Position numbers and translations under genes: made by a program. A stretch of 64,000 nucleotides of DNA. Source: Zoogloeaceae bacterium (GTDB lineage Bacteria; Pseudomonadota; Gammaproteobacteria; Burkholderiales; Rhodocyclaceae). The stretch is from positions 1 through 64,000 of the forward strand of contig JACKMC010000010.1 of NCBI GenBank assembly GCA_024235595.1, given 5' to 3'. Numbering within the stretch: position 1 is the first letter of the stretch; each line of letters starts with the position of its first letter. Shown piece by piece: positions 24,825 through 36,456 of this stretch. Below the pieces are notes generated by a model. The model saw only the letters and a list, made by a program, of their open reading frames with translations. It searched no databases and was not told the DNA's origin.

Positions 24825-24915
24825 AGTGTTCCCCCCCATGCGTGGGGACTGACCGGCGGTCTGCTCGGCGAAGCTCTGGCGGGCGAAGTGTTCCCCCCAT
24901 GCGTGGGGACTGACC
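24825..24915 (+). CRISPR. Two type I-E-like repeats with one 32-nt spacer, no cas genes nearby
   Basis: Two near-identical repeats, 24825-24854 and 24887-24915, flank a spacer of exactly 32 nt (24855-24886). Both read AGTGTTCC, a C-run (seven C in the first, six in the second), ATGCGTGGGG, then ACTGACC. The order GTGTTCCCC...GGGG...ACC, the 29-nt unit and the 32-nt spacer are those of type I-E arrays; the 62-bp period is the usual 61 plus the extra C. Within the repeat CCCCA and TGGGG pair around TGCG. There is no AT-rich leader and no cas gene in the window. It could be an array remnant or a minimal orphan array. Confidence 0.75.
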
Positions 24916-24935
24916 CGCTAGCGAGTTGAGCACAG

Positions 24936-24963
24936 AAAAAAGGCAGCCGTGGCTGCCTTTTCT
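24936..24963 (-). terminator. Bidirectional intrinsic terminator, end of atp operon
   Basis: AAAAGGCAGCC and GGCTGCCTTTT form a perfect 11-bp stem around a 2-base gap, 27 bp beyond the atpC stop. Read on the minus strand it ends in six Ts, a strong terminator for the atp operon. On the plus strand it ends in four Ts and could also stop transcripts from ubiJ and the repeats. Confidence 0.9.
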
Positions 24964-24988
24964 TGTGTTCGCGTGAGATCCGCGCGGC

Positions 24989-25414
24989 TCAGTGCCCGCG
25001 CTTGCGCAAACGCTGAATCGCCGCCAACTGGGCAATCGCTTCTGCCAGTTCGCTTTGAGCGCGCGCATAGTCGAGTTTCGAACTCTGGTTCTTGAGCGCT
25101 TCCTCGGCCTTGCTTTTCGCTTCCAATGCCTTCGCTTCGTCCAGGTCGTGGCCACGGATTGCGGTATCGGCGAGAACCGAAACGCGTCCCGGTTGTACCT
25201 CGAGAATCCCGCCCGCGACGAACACCAACTCCTCTTCCTGCTGGTTCGGCAGCTTGAGCCGCACCGCGCCCGGCTTGATTCGGGTCATCAGCGGCATATG
25301 CCCGGGCAGGATCCCCAGCTCGCCCGATTCGCCCGGAAGAGCAACGAATTCGGCCAGTCCGGAGAAGATCTCCTCTTCCGCGCTGACGACATCTACATGC
25401 ACTGTCATTGCCAT
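24989..25414 (-). CDS. atpC: ATP synthase F1 epsilon subunit
   Basis: Epsilon sits on the central stalk and couples rotor to F1, with an inhibitory C-terminal helix. The 141-residue protein has the N-terminal beta-sandwich (VHVDVVSAEEEIFSGLAEFV, LPGESGELGILPGHMPL, GGILEVQPGRVSVLAD) and two C-terminal helices (about 90-138). It is the last gene of the operon, 56 bp after atpD, and is followed by the strong terminator at 24936-24963. Confidence 0.97.
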   Translation of the reverse strand: MAMTVHVDVVSAEEEIFSGLAEFVALPGESGELGILPGHMPLMTRIKPGAVRLKLPNQQEEELVFVAGGILEVQPGRVSVLADTAIRGHDLDEAKALEAKSKAEEALKNQSSKLDYARAQSELAEAIAQLAAIQRLRKRGH

Positions 25415-25470
25415 TACTTTTCCTCCGACCGCGCCGGCGGGCCAGCCGGCCCCCCGACGCGATCAATTCA

Positions 25471-26871
25471 TTACTGGAGGGTCTTGGCCTTCTCGAAGGC
25501 TTCCTCGATACCGCCGACCATGTAGAACGCCTGCTCCGGAAGTGCATCGCACTCGCCGCTGACAATCATCTTGAAGCCCTTGATGGTGTCGTTGAGCGTT
25601 ACGTATTTGCCCGGCGAGCCGGTAAACACTTCGGCAACGTGGAAAGGCTGCGACAGGAAGCGCTGGATCTTACGCGCACGCGCCACGGCGAGCTTGTCGT
25701 CGGGCGAGAGTTCGTCCATACCCAGAATCGCGATGATGTCGCGCAATTCCTTGTACTTCTGCAGCGTCTGCTGGACCTGCCGCGCCACGTTGTAATGCTC
25801 TTCCCCGACGATCAGCGGATCGAGCTGGCGGCTGGTCGAGTCGAGCGGATCGACGGCCGGGTAGATACCCAGTGCGGCGATGTCACGCGACAGCACGACG
25901 GTCGAGTCGAGGTGCAGGAAGGTGGTTGCAGGCGACGGGTCGGTCAAGTCATCCGCGGGCACATACACGGCCTGGATCGAGGTGATCGAGCCGACCTTGG
26001 TGGAGGTGATGCGCTCCTGCAGGCGACCCATCTCTTCGGCCAGGGTTGGCTGGTAGCCCACCGCAGACGGCATACGTCCGAGCAGTGCGGACACTTCGGT
26101 ACCGGCCAGCGTGTAACGGTAGATGTTATCCACGAAGAACAGGATGTCACGGCCGTCGTCACGGAAACGCTCGGCCATGGTGAGGCCGGTCAGCGCCACG
26201 CGCAGACGGTTACCCGGGGGCTCGTTCATCTGGCCGAACACCATCGCGACCTTGTCGAGAACGTTGGAGTCCTTCATCTCGTGGTAGAAGTCGTTACCCT
26301 CACGAGTACGCTCACCCACGCCCGCAAACACCGACAGACCGGAGTGCTGCTTGGCGATGTTGTTGATGAGCTCCATCATGTTCACCGTCTTGCCCACGCC
26401 GGCGCCGCCGAACAGGCCGACCTTACCGCCCTTGGCGAACGGGCAGACCAGATCGATAACCTTGATGCCGGTCTCGAGCAGGTCGACCGAAGGCGACAGT
26501 TCGTCGAACTTCGGAGCCTTCTGATGGATCTCGCGCAGCTCTTCCGAATCAATCGGACCCGCGTCGTCGATCGGGCGACCGAGCACGTCCATGATTCGAC
26601 CCAGCGTGCCTTCACCAACCGGGATCGAGATCCCCTTGCCGGTGTTCGCGACCTTCATGCCGCGGCGCAAGCCGTCGGAAGAACCCATCGCAATCGTACG
26701 CACGACACCGTCACCCAACTGCTGCTGGACCTCGAAGGTCAGACCAGCTTCGGCGAAGGAACTCGAAGCGTCCTCGAGCTTGAGCGCGTCATAAATCCTG
26801 GGCATCGCGTCACGCGGGAACTGGATATCCACCACCGCACCGATGCACTGAACGATCGTACCTTGACTCAT
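25471..26871 (-). CDS. atpD: ATP synthase F1 beta subunit (catalytic)
   Basis: Beta carries the catalytic nucleotide sites. The 466-residue protein has the Walker A loop GGAGVGKT at 155-162, the GERTREGNDFYHEM segment with the catalytic glutamate, and the ALLGRMPSAVGYQPTL motif. Length and sequence are normal for a proton-coupled F-type enzyme. It follows atpG by 26 bp. Confidence 0.98.
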   Translation of the reverse strand: MSQGTIVQCIGAVVDIQFPRDAMPRIYDALKLEDASSSFAEAGLTFEVQQQLGDGVVRTIAMGSSDGLRRGMKVANTGKGISIPVGEGTLGRIMDVLGRPIDDAGPIDSEELREIHQKAPKFDELSPSVDLLETGIKVIDLVCPFAKGGKVGLFGGAGVGKTVNMMELINNIAKQHSGLSVFAGVGERTREGNDFYHEMKDSNVLDKVAMVFGQMNEPPGNRLRVALTGLTMAERFRDDGRDILFFVDNIYRYTLAGTEVSALLGRMPSAVGYQPTLAEEMGRLQERITSTKVGSITSIQAVYVPADDLTDPSPATTFLHLDSTVVLSRDIAALGIYPAVDPLDSTSRQLDPLIVGEEHYNVARQVQQTLQKYKELRDIIAILGMDELSPDDKLAVARARKIQRFLSQPFHVAEVFTGSPGKYVTLNDTIKGFKMIVSGECDALPEQAFYMVGGIEEAFEKAKTLQ

Positions 26872-26897
26872 CGTTTTTCCCTTAAATCAATAATCCG

Positions 26898-27767
26898 TTA
26901 GACCGCAGCGGCGCCACTGACGATTTCCGACAGTTCCTTCGTGATCGCGGCCTGGCGGGTCTTGTTATAGACCAACTGGAGATCACCAATAACGGATTTC
27001 GCATTGTCGGATGCGGCTTTCATCGCCACCATACGTGCGCTCTGTTCAGAAGCCATGTTCTCGGCCACAGCCTGGTACACCAGCGCTTCCACGTAGCGCA
27101 CCAGCATTTCGTCGATCACCGTCTCGGGGTCGGGCTCGTAGAGGTAGTCCCACGAGGTCTCCGGGGTCCCCAGTTGCTCGCCGGTAAGCGGGAGTAGCTG
27201 CTCGAGCACCGGTTCCTGCTTCATCGTGTTGACGAAGCGCGTATAACCGATGAACACCGCGTCGAGCTCACCTGCCTGGAAGGCATCGAGCATGACCTTG
27301 ACCGGCCCGATCAGCTTTTCCAGATGCGGCGTATCGCCGAGCTGGACGGCCTGCGAGATGATGTTGGCACGCAGACGCTGCATGAAACCCAGGCCCTTGT
27401 TGCCAATCGCGGTTACCTTGAACTCGGTGACTCCCTGGCTCTCCCACTCCTTCATCGACGTGAGCGCGACCCGCTGAATGTTGGTATTCAGGCCACCGCA
27501 CAGACCCTTGTCGGTGGTGACCAGAACGATCCCCACCCGGCCAACCTTGTCGGCGGAAACCAGGAAGGGATGCTTGTAGTCGCTGATGTTGGCCTGGGAA
27601 AGGTTCGCGGCGAGGCGGCGGATCTTTTCGGCATAGGGACGGGCAGACCGCATCCGCTGCTGCGCCTTGCGCATCTTGGATGCAGCCACCATCTCCATGG
27701 CTTTGGTGATCTTGCGCGTGTTCTGCACACTCTTGATCTTGGTTCGGATTTCCTTACCGCTAGCCAT
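26898..27767 (-). CDS. atpG: ATP synthase F1 gamma subunit
   Basis: Gamma is the rotor shaft of F1. The 289-residue protein shows the conserved N-terminal helix GKEIRTKIKSVQNTRKITKAMEMV and the C-terminal helix ending in the conserved TKELSEIVSGAAAV, the two strands of the coiled coil. It lies 21 bp after atpA and 26 bp before atpD, in the standard order. Confidence 0.98.
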   Translation of the reverse strand: MASGKEIRTKIKSVQNTRKITKAMEMVAASKMRKAQQRMRSARPYAEKIRRLAANLSQANISDYKHPFLVSADKVGRVGIVLVTTDKGLCGGLNTNIQRVALTSMKEWESQGVTEFKVTAIGNKGLGFMQRLRANIISQAVQLGDTPHLEKLIGPVKVMLDAFQAGELDAVFIGYTRFVNTMKQEPVLEQLLPLTGEQLGTPETSWDYLYEPDPETVIDEMLVRYVEALVYQAVAENMASEQSARMVAMKAASDNAKSVIGDLQLVYNKTRQAAITKELSEIVSGAAAV

Positions 27768-27788
27768 TTTCCGTCTCCGTCCGCTGTC

Positions 27789-29327
<1,539 letters not shown>

Positions 29328-29337
29328 AGATAAGCTC

Positions 29338-29874
29338 CTAGTTCTTTAGCGCAGAGGCCATGTTCGCGAGCTTGCCGCGGACCGAGGCGTCGATGACTTC
29401 ATCGCCGACGGAAATCTTGACCCCACCAATCAGTTCGGGATCAACACTGACCGAGACGTTCAGCCGGGACTGGAAGCGAGCTTCCAGGTCGGCCGTGAGA
29501 CTCTTCAGCGTAGCGTCGTCGAGCGGGAAGGCGGATTCAATGGCCACCTCCTTGACACCTTCATGTTCGTTCTTCAACTGAACGAACAGATCACGGATCT
29601 CGGGAAGCACCTGCAGACGTTCGCTGCCCGCAAGAATGCGGACAAAGTTCTGCTGCTCTCCATCGAGCTTGCCGTTCGCGACTTCAAGCATGAGCCCCAC
29701 CAGTTCGTCTTCCGAATACTTCGGATCGGTGAAGCAGGCATACATGTCGGGATTGGCAGCTACGGTGGCGAGCCTGTCGAGTGCTTCCGACCAGGGCCCC
29801 AGCGCACCTGCCCCGCGTGCCAGCTCGAATGCGGCGTCGGCATAAGGGCGAGCGATGGTGACGTTCTCGGCCAT
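29338..29874 (-). CDS. atpH: ATP synthase F1 delta subunit
   Basis: Delta joins the peripheral stalk to the top of F1. The 178-residue protein has the typical N-terminal helical domain beginning ENVTIARPYADAAFELA and a C-terminal domain with DPELIGGVKISVGDEVIDASVRGKL, the family signature. It lies 3 bp after atpF. Confidence 0.97.
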   Translation of the reverse strand: MAENVTIARPYADAAFELARGAGALGPWSEALDRLATVAANPDMYACFTDPKYSEDELVGLMLEVANGKLDGEQQNFVRILAGSERLQVLPEIRDLFVQLKNEHEGVKEVAIESAFPLDDATLKSLTADLEARFQSRLNVSVSVDPELIGGVKISVGDEVIDASVRGKLANMASALKN

Positions 29875-29877
29875 GAC

Positions 29878-30351
29878 TTATTGAAGTTCCTGTTTCAGGT
29901 TTGCCAACAGTTCGGCGTGTGCCTTGGAATTGATTTCCTTGCGGAGAATCTTTTCTGCACCGGCAACGGCGAGATGGGCGACCTGATCGCGCAGCGCCTC
30001 TTTGGCACGTTGGGCTGCAGCACCGGCTTCGGCCTCTGCCGCCTCACGGGCGTGAGCGATGATGCGGGCGGCCTCGGCGCGAGCCTCGTCGATCAGCGCA
30101 GAGGCCTGCTTCTCGGCGGAAACACGCACATCTCCGGCCGACTCACGCGCCTTGCGCAGTTCTTCAACAACCTTTTTCTCGGCGAGAGAAAGGTCGGCCT
30201 TTGCCTTGTCGGCGGCGGCCAGGCCGTCGGCGATTTTCAAAGCCCGCTCGTCCAGTGCCTTCACGATGGGTGGCCACACGAATTTCATCGTGAACCACGC
30301 CAGAATGAAGAACACAACGAGCTGGGCTACCAGGGTTGCGTTCAAATTCAC
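29878..30351 (-). CDS. atpF: ATP synthase F0 b subunit
   Basis: The b subunit forms the peripheral stalk. The 157-residue protein has one N-terminal membrane segment (about residues 5-26, ending FVWPPIVKALDERA) and a long charged helical tail rich in Ala, Glu and Lys that dimerises as a coiled coil. The start is a GTG at 30351 with GAGGG upstream. A single b gene is present, as expected for a non-photosynthetic proteobacterium. Confidence 0.97.
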   Translation of the reverse strand: MNLNATLVAQLVVFFILAWFTMKFVWPPIVKALDERALKIADGLAAADKAKADLSLAEKKVVEELRKARESAGDVRVSAEKQASALIDEARAEAARIIAHAREAAEAEAGAAAQRAKEALRDQVAHLAVAGAEKILRKEINSKAHAELLANLKQELQ

Positions 30352-30400
30352 TTTTCGTGCCCTCAGTGTTGATTAACGAAAACGACTGAAGCGCAGACGA

Positions 30401-30649
30401 TTAGGCAATCTGGAACGGGTTCGCGAACGCGAACATCATGGCGATACCGACACCGATCAGGAAGGCAGCATCGATCAGACCGGCCAGCAGGAACATCTTG
30501 GTTTGCAGTGCATTCATCAGCTCGGGCTGACGGGCAGACGCTTCGAGGTACTTGGAACCCATGATACCGATACCGATACAGGCACCGACAGCACCCAGAC
30601 CAATGATCAGACCAGCGGCCAGAGCAACCAAACCCAGAACTTGTTCCAT
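30401..30649 (-). CDS. atpE: ATP synthase F0 c subunit (proton ring)
   Basis: The 82-residue c subunit is a hairpin of two membrane helices with a polar RQPE loop (residues 40-43). The ion-carrying carboxylate is Asp60 in LAGLIDAAFLIG. The residues around it lack the Gln...Glu-Ser/Thr signature of sodium-binding rings, so proton coupling is expected. The N-terminal glycine-rich GLGAVGACIGIGIMG helix is normal. It follows atpB by 69 bp and precedes atpF by 49 bp; such gaps around atpE often hold translation enhancers for the multi-copy c subunit. Confidence 0.98.
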   Translation of the reverse strand: MEQVLGLVALAAGLIIGLGAVGACIGIGIMGSKYLEASARQPELMNALQTKMFLLAGLIDAAFLIGVGIAMMFAFANPFQIA

Positions 30650-30718
30650 GACAACTCCTTTATGTTGAAGTATTAAATTGTGAAGCTATGAAATCGAACT
30701 TTCAGACTCTCTGTCGGC

Positions 30719-31549
30719 TCAGTGGCTTTCGTGGGCCTGGCCGATATAAACCAGCGTCAGCATCATGAAGATGAACGCCTGCAGGGTGATGATCAGGATG
30801 TGGAACACCGCCCAAATCGAACCTGCAATGACGTGGCCGACAAAACCCATGACGGTTGCAGTACCACCCAGCAGCGCGATCAGCATGAAGACGAGTTCGC
30901 CGGCGTACATGTTGCCGAACAGTCGCATGCCGTGGGACACGGTCTTGGCGAGGAACTCGATCATCTGCATCACGAAGTTGATCGGATAGAGGAGCGGGTG
31001 GCTGCCGAAGGGTGCGGTGAAGAGCTCATGCACCCAGCCGCCGAAACCCTTGATCTTGATGTTGTAGTAGAGACACAGCAGCAGCACGCCGATCGACAGG
31101 CCCAGCGTCATGTTGAGGTCGGCCGTCGGCACCACACGCATGTAGTGAATGCCGAAGAGTTCGCCGATGCGCGGCAGCAGATCGACCGGCAGGAGGTCCA
31201 TCGCATTCATCAGGAAGATCCAGATGAAGACGTTCAGCGCCACCGGCGCCACGAACTTGCGTGACTCGGCGCTATGGACGATGCCCTTGGCCTGATCGGC
31301 CACCATCTCGACGAGAATCTCGACCGCCGCCTGGAAGCGCCCGGGAACACCCGAGGTCGCCTTGGAGGCTGCGCGCCAAAGGAAATAGAGGGTTACAACG
31401 CCGAGCGCCACCGAGAAAACCAACGAATCGAGGTTCAGCACCGACCAGTCGATCACGGCCTTCTGGGCGTGACCTGTGCTGTTCAGGTGCGTCAGGTGGT
31501 GGACGATGTACTCAGATGAGGTGGGTGCGTGCCCAGTTTCCATGGTCAA
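30719..31549 (-). CDS. atpB: ATP synthase F0 a subunit
   Basis: The a subunit provides the proton half-channels next to the c ring. The 276-residue protein has five to six membrane segments. The essential arginine is in the segment LAKTVSHGMRLFGNMYAGE, equivalent to E. coli Arg210. The N-terminal SSEYIVHHLTHLN segment and the C-terminal LTLVYIGQAHESH are typical of betaproteobacteria. The start overlaps the atpI stop by 4 bp. Confidence 0.97.
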   Translation of the reverse strand: MTMETGHAPTSSEYIVHHLTHLNSTGHAQKAVIDWSVLNLDSLVFSVALGVVTLYFLWRAASKATSGVPGRFQAAVEILVEMVADQAKGIVHSAESRKFVAPVALNVFIWIFLMNAMDLLPVDLLPRIGELFGIHYMRVVPTADLNMTLGLSIGVLLLCLYYNIKIKGFGGWVHELFTAPFGSHPLLYPINFVMQMIEFLAKTVSHGMRLFGNMYAGELVFMLIALLGGTATVMGFVGHVIAGSIWAVFHILIITLQAFIFMMLTLVYIGQAHESH

Positions 31550-31887
31550 GTCTTCACCAAAAATGCAAACAGATTCGCTTTAAGCGCCAGCACCAGACCT
31601 AGAAACAACGCCAGCCAATGGACGTCGCGATATAGGGCCTGAGCCAACACCAACAATCCAACAGTCGAGGCGACCTTGAAAAACTCGCCTACGAAAAAAG
31701 CAGACACGTACGACGCACCGCCTCTTTTCGAGACGAGATGCAGGCGTATGGCGAACACCAAATTGGGAAGAAAACAGGCTGCGCCTCCCAACGCTGCCGA
31801 CACCGCACCGCGCCAACCCAGGAAAAAGCTTGCTGCTATTGCAGCAATTATGGTCGCACCAACTTGCAGATAAACTGCTTTGAACAT
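31546..31887 (-). CDS. atpI: ATP synthase-associated protein I
   Basis: AtpI is a small membrane protein encoded at the head of many atp operons; it helps c-ring assembly or magnesium supply. The 113-residue product has four hydrophobic segments, with the GAACFLPNLVFAIRL motif in the middle that fits the family. It is the first gene of the operon, about 50 bp after the predicted transcription start, and overlaps atpB by 4 bp. Conservation in this family is low, so the operon position carries weight. Confidence 0.88.
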   Translation of the reverse strand: MFKAVYLQVGATIIAAIAASFFLGWRGAVSAALGGAACFLPNLVFAIRLHLVSKRGGASYVSAFFVGEFFKVASTVGLLVLAQALYRDVHWLALFLGLVLALKANLFAFLVKT

Positions 31888-31944
31888 TTTATGAGTTGGG
31901 CGGGCCCTGTAATTGAACGCTGACTGCCGCTTGAAACCGGCGCA

Positions 31945-31973
31945 ATACTAGGGGTTTACCGACACGAAGTCAA
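31945..31973 (-). promoter_or_regulatory. Sigma-70 promoter of the atp operon
   Basis: On the minus strand TTGACT (31973-31968), a 17-bp spacer, and TAGTAT (31950-31945) match the -35 and -10 consensus at five and five of six positions... scored by eye. Transcription would begin near 31938, about 50 bp before atpI. It lies in the 225-bp gap after parB, in which I see no clear terminator. Confidence 0.65.
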
Positions 31974-32112
31974 ACCTTATTGCGGCGCAGCAATCTATCT
32001 GCTTCATCTTGGAGCATGGCTCTCGGCAAGGCTTTCGCGGGAAAATCGTGAAAACCCTCTGGCATCGTGGGATTCTGCCCATTTCAGCGATCCGGCATGA
32101 TCCTTGCCCCGA

Positions 32113-32967
32113 TCACCCCTTGAGATATCCCAGCAAACCATCGAGCTGGTCGAGATTGCCGAAATGCAGCGTGACCGTGCCCGCACCTTTCTTGTTCGAG
32201 CGGATCTTGACCGTCGAGCCAAGCCTGTCGGCGAGTTCCTCCTCGAGGCGCAGCAGATCGCGGTCGGGTGGCGGGGCCGTCTTTTTTGCTCGCGGGTCGA
32301 CGATCTGCTGCACCAGCTTTTCGGTCTCGCGCACCGATAGCTGCTTTGCAGCAACCTGGTTGGCAATCTGGATCTGGTGCGCGCCATCGAGTGGCAACAG
32401 CGCACGCGCATGTCCCATGTCGATGTCGCCCGCCATCAACAGCTCCTGCACCGGCTGGGCGAGATGCAGCAAGCGCAGCAGATTGGAAGCCGCCGGACGG
32501 GACCGACCCACGGCATCGGCGGCCTGCTGGTGGGTCATCGAGAACTCGTCGACGAGGCGCTGGATACCCGCCGCCTCTTCGAGCGGATTGAGGTCTTCGC
32601 GCTGGATGTTCTCGATCAGCGACATTGCCAGCGCCGCCTCGTCCGGAATCTCACGGATCAGGCACGGCACTTCCTGCAGACCGGCGATCTGGGCAGCGCG
32701 CCAGCGACGTTCGCCGGCAATGATTTCGTAGCGTCCGGCGGACAGTGGCCGCACCAGTACCGGCTGCATGACGCCCTGTGACTTGATGGACGCCGCCAGT
32801 TCTTCGAGCGAGCCGGGGTCCATGCGGGTACGGGGCTGGTACTTGCCGGGCCTGAGGTCCTCGACCGAAAGCGTGCTGAGTTCGCCCGCCGGCCCGTCAT
32901 CGTCGTTGTTGCCGCCCAGCAACGCGTCGAGCCCCCTGCCGAGCCCTTTTAGTTTGGGAGGTGCCAT
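32113..32967 (-). CDS. parB: Chromosome partitioning protein ParB
   Basis: ParB binds parS and, with CTP, loads along DNA to drive origin segregation. The 284-residue protein has the N-terminal KGLGRGLDALLGG, the CTP-binding GERRWRAAQIAG box, the helix-turn-helix SMTHQQAADAVGRSRPAASNLLR and the C-terminal dimerisation segment. It begins 6 bp after parA. No parS-like 16-mer is visible in this window. Confidence 0.97.
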   Translation of the reverse strand: MAPPKLKGLGRGLDALLGGNNDDDGPAGELSTLSVEDLRPGKYQPRTRMDPGSLEELAASIKSQGVMQPVLVRPLSAGRYEIIAGERRWRAAQIAGLQEVPCLIREIPDEAALAMSLIENIQREDLNPLEEAAGIQRLVDEFSMTHQQAADAVGRSRPAASNLLRLLHLAQPVQELLMAGDIDMGHARALLPLDGAHQIQIANQVAAKQLSVRETEKLVQQIVDPRAKKTAPPPDRDLLRLEEELADRLGSTVKIRSNKKGAGTVTLHFGNLDQLDGLLGYLKG

Positions 32968-32973
32968 AGTCTC

Positions 32974-33744
32974 CTAGAGGGTTTTCACCCGTTCGATCAT
33001 CTCATTTGCAAAAGCCATGTATGCCTTGGCGCCCTTTGATGCACGGTCGAAGACCACGCCGGGCACGCCGTGGCTGGGCGCCTCCGCCAGACGCACGTTG
33101 CGTGGCACGATGGCGCGGAAGACCTTCTCGCCGAAATGCGCTTCGAGCTGTGCGGAAACCTGCTGCTGCAGGGTCACCCTGGGATCGAACATGACCCGCA
33201 GCAAGCCGATGACCTTGAGGTCGCGATTGAGGTTGGCGTGAACCTTCTTGATGGTGTTGACCAGGTCGGAGAGGCCCTCGAGCGCATAGTACTCGCACTG
33301 CATCGGAATGATCACGCCATGCGCCGCGCACAGACCGTTCAGGGTCAGCATCGACAGCGATGGCGGGCAGTCGATGAGCACGAAATCGTAGCGATCCGCG
33401 ACCTGTCGCAGAGCATCGCGCAAGCGATTCTCGCGCCGATCGAGCTCCACCAACTCGACTTCCGCACCGGCAAGGTCGCGATTCGCAGGCAGGACATCGT
33501 ACTTTCCCGCCTCGGAAGCAACACATACAGCCGGCAATTCGGCGAGCCCGACGAGCAGGTGGTAGACCGAGTGCTCGAGCGCCCGCTTGTCGACGCCGCT
33601 GCCCATGGTGGCATTGCCCTGTGGATCGAGGTCGATCAACAGCACCCGCTGCCCGGCCTCGGCCAGTGCCGCGGCAAGATTCACGCAGGTAGTGGTCTTG
33701 CCAACCCCACCCTTCTGGTTGGCGATGCAAAAGATTCGGGCCAT
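32974..33744 (-). CDS. parA: Chromosome partitioning ATPase ParA/Soj
   Basis: ParA is a deviant Walker ATPase that moves ParB-parS complexes. The 256-residue protein has the deviant Walker A motif KGGVGKTTT (Lys11 signature and Lys16), Walker A' DLDPQGNATMGSG and the VLIDCPPSLSMLTLNGL Walker B. The short N-terminus without a DNA-binding domain is that of chromosomal ParA. It follows rsmG by 47 bp and precedes parB by 6 bp. Confidence 0.97.
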   Translation of the reverse strand: MARIFCIANQKGGVGKTTTCVNLAAALAEAGQRVLLIDLDPQGNATMGSGVDKRALEHSVYHLLVGLAELPAVCVASEAGKYDVLPANRDLAGAEVELVELDRRENRLRDALRQVADRYDFVLIDCPPSLSMLTLNGLCAAHGVIIPMQCEYYALEGLSDLVNTIKKVHANLNRDLKVIGLLRVMFDPRVTLQQQVSAQLEAHFGEKVFRAIVPRNVRLAEAPSHGVPGVVFDRASKGAKAYMAFANEMIERVKTL

Positions 33745-33791
33745 TCAGTCTGTCCGCTCAAAATTGTTCAGGGCTTTGCACCCGCAACCGC

Positions 33792-34417
33792 TCATGCCGC
33801 ACGCCGTATCACCAGCAGATGCCGCGCGGCATCGAGATCCGGCACCGTCAGCTCCACCGCGCGCTCGAGCTCGAAGCCGTGGGGCAGCCGCGCCAGCTCT
33901 TCGTTTGGGTACACGCCCTTCATCGCATAGAAACGACCATGCGGGGCCAGCAGGTGGGCGGTCAGCTCGATGAAATCGGCGAGATCCGAAAACGCCCGCG
34001 AGATCACGCCGTCGAAGGCTGCGGCGGGACGCACCTTCTCCACCCGCGCGCACAGCGGCTCGAAATTGTCGAGACCGAGCTCGATCTTCACCTGTTGCTG
34101 GAAGCTCGCCTTCTTGCTTACCGTCTCGATCGACGTCACCTGCAAGTCGGGACGGGCGATGGCGAGCGGGATGCCGGGCAAGCCGCCGCCCGAGCCCACG
34201 TCGGCAAGGGTCTTCACCCCGATGAGCTGGGGCAGCACCGACAGGGCGTCGAGCAGGTGATGCGTCACCACCTGCTGCGGGTCACGGATCGCGGTGAGGT
34301 TGTACACCCGGTTCCACTTGCTCAGCAGGCCGGCGAAGGCGACCAGGCGCTCCTCGGCGGCAGGCGGCAGCTCGAGCCTCATCTCGGAAAGGCCACGGGC
34401 CAGGGCGGCGGCGACGC

Positions 34418-34421
<4 letters not shown>
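33792..34421 (-). CDS. rsmG: 16S rRNA (guanine-527-N7)-methyltransferase
   Basis: RsmG (GidB) methylates G527 of 16S rRNA; its loss gives low-level streptomycin resistance. The 209-residue protein shows WNRVYNLTAIRDPQQVVTHH, the SAM loop LADVGSGGGLPGIPLAI and the VISRAFSDLADFI motif. The ATG at 34421 overlaps the mnmG stop as ATGA, so the two are coupled. A longer frame to 34469 is inside mnmG and rejected. Confidence 0.97.
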
Positions 34422-36322
<1,901 letters not shown>

Positions 36323-36456
36323 GGCGAACCCCCGCACATGAGAAGCAATCTGCAAGGGGTCGGATTTTACGCTGTTGCGCTGCAGAATCCTAGGCTCGCG
36401 CCCTCCGGCGCGTCGGGAATCGCGCAATTAAACAGACGCTTACGCCGATCTCCGGC

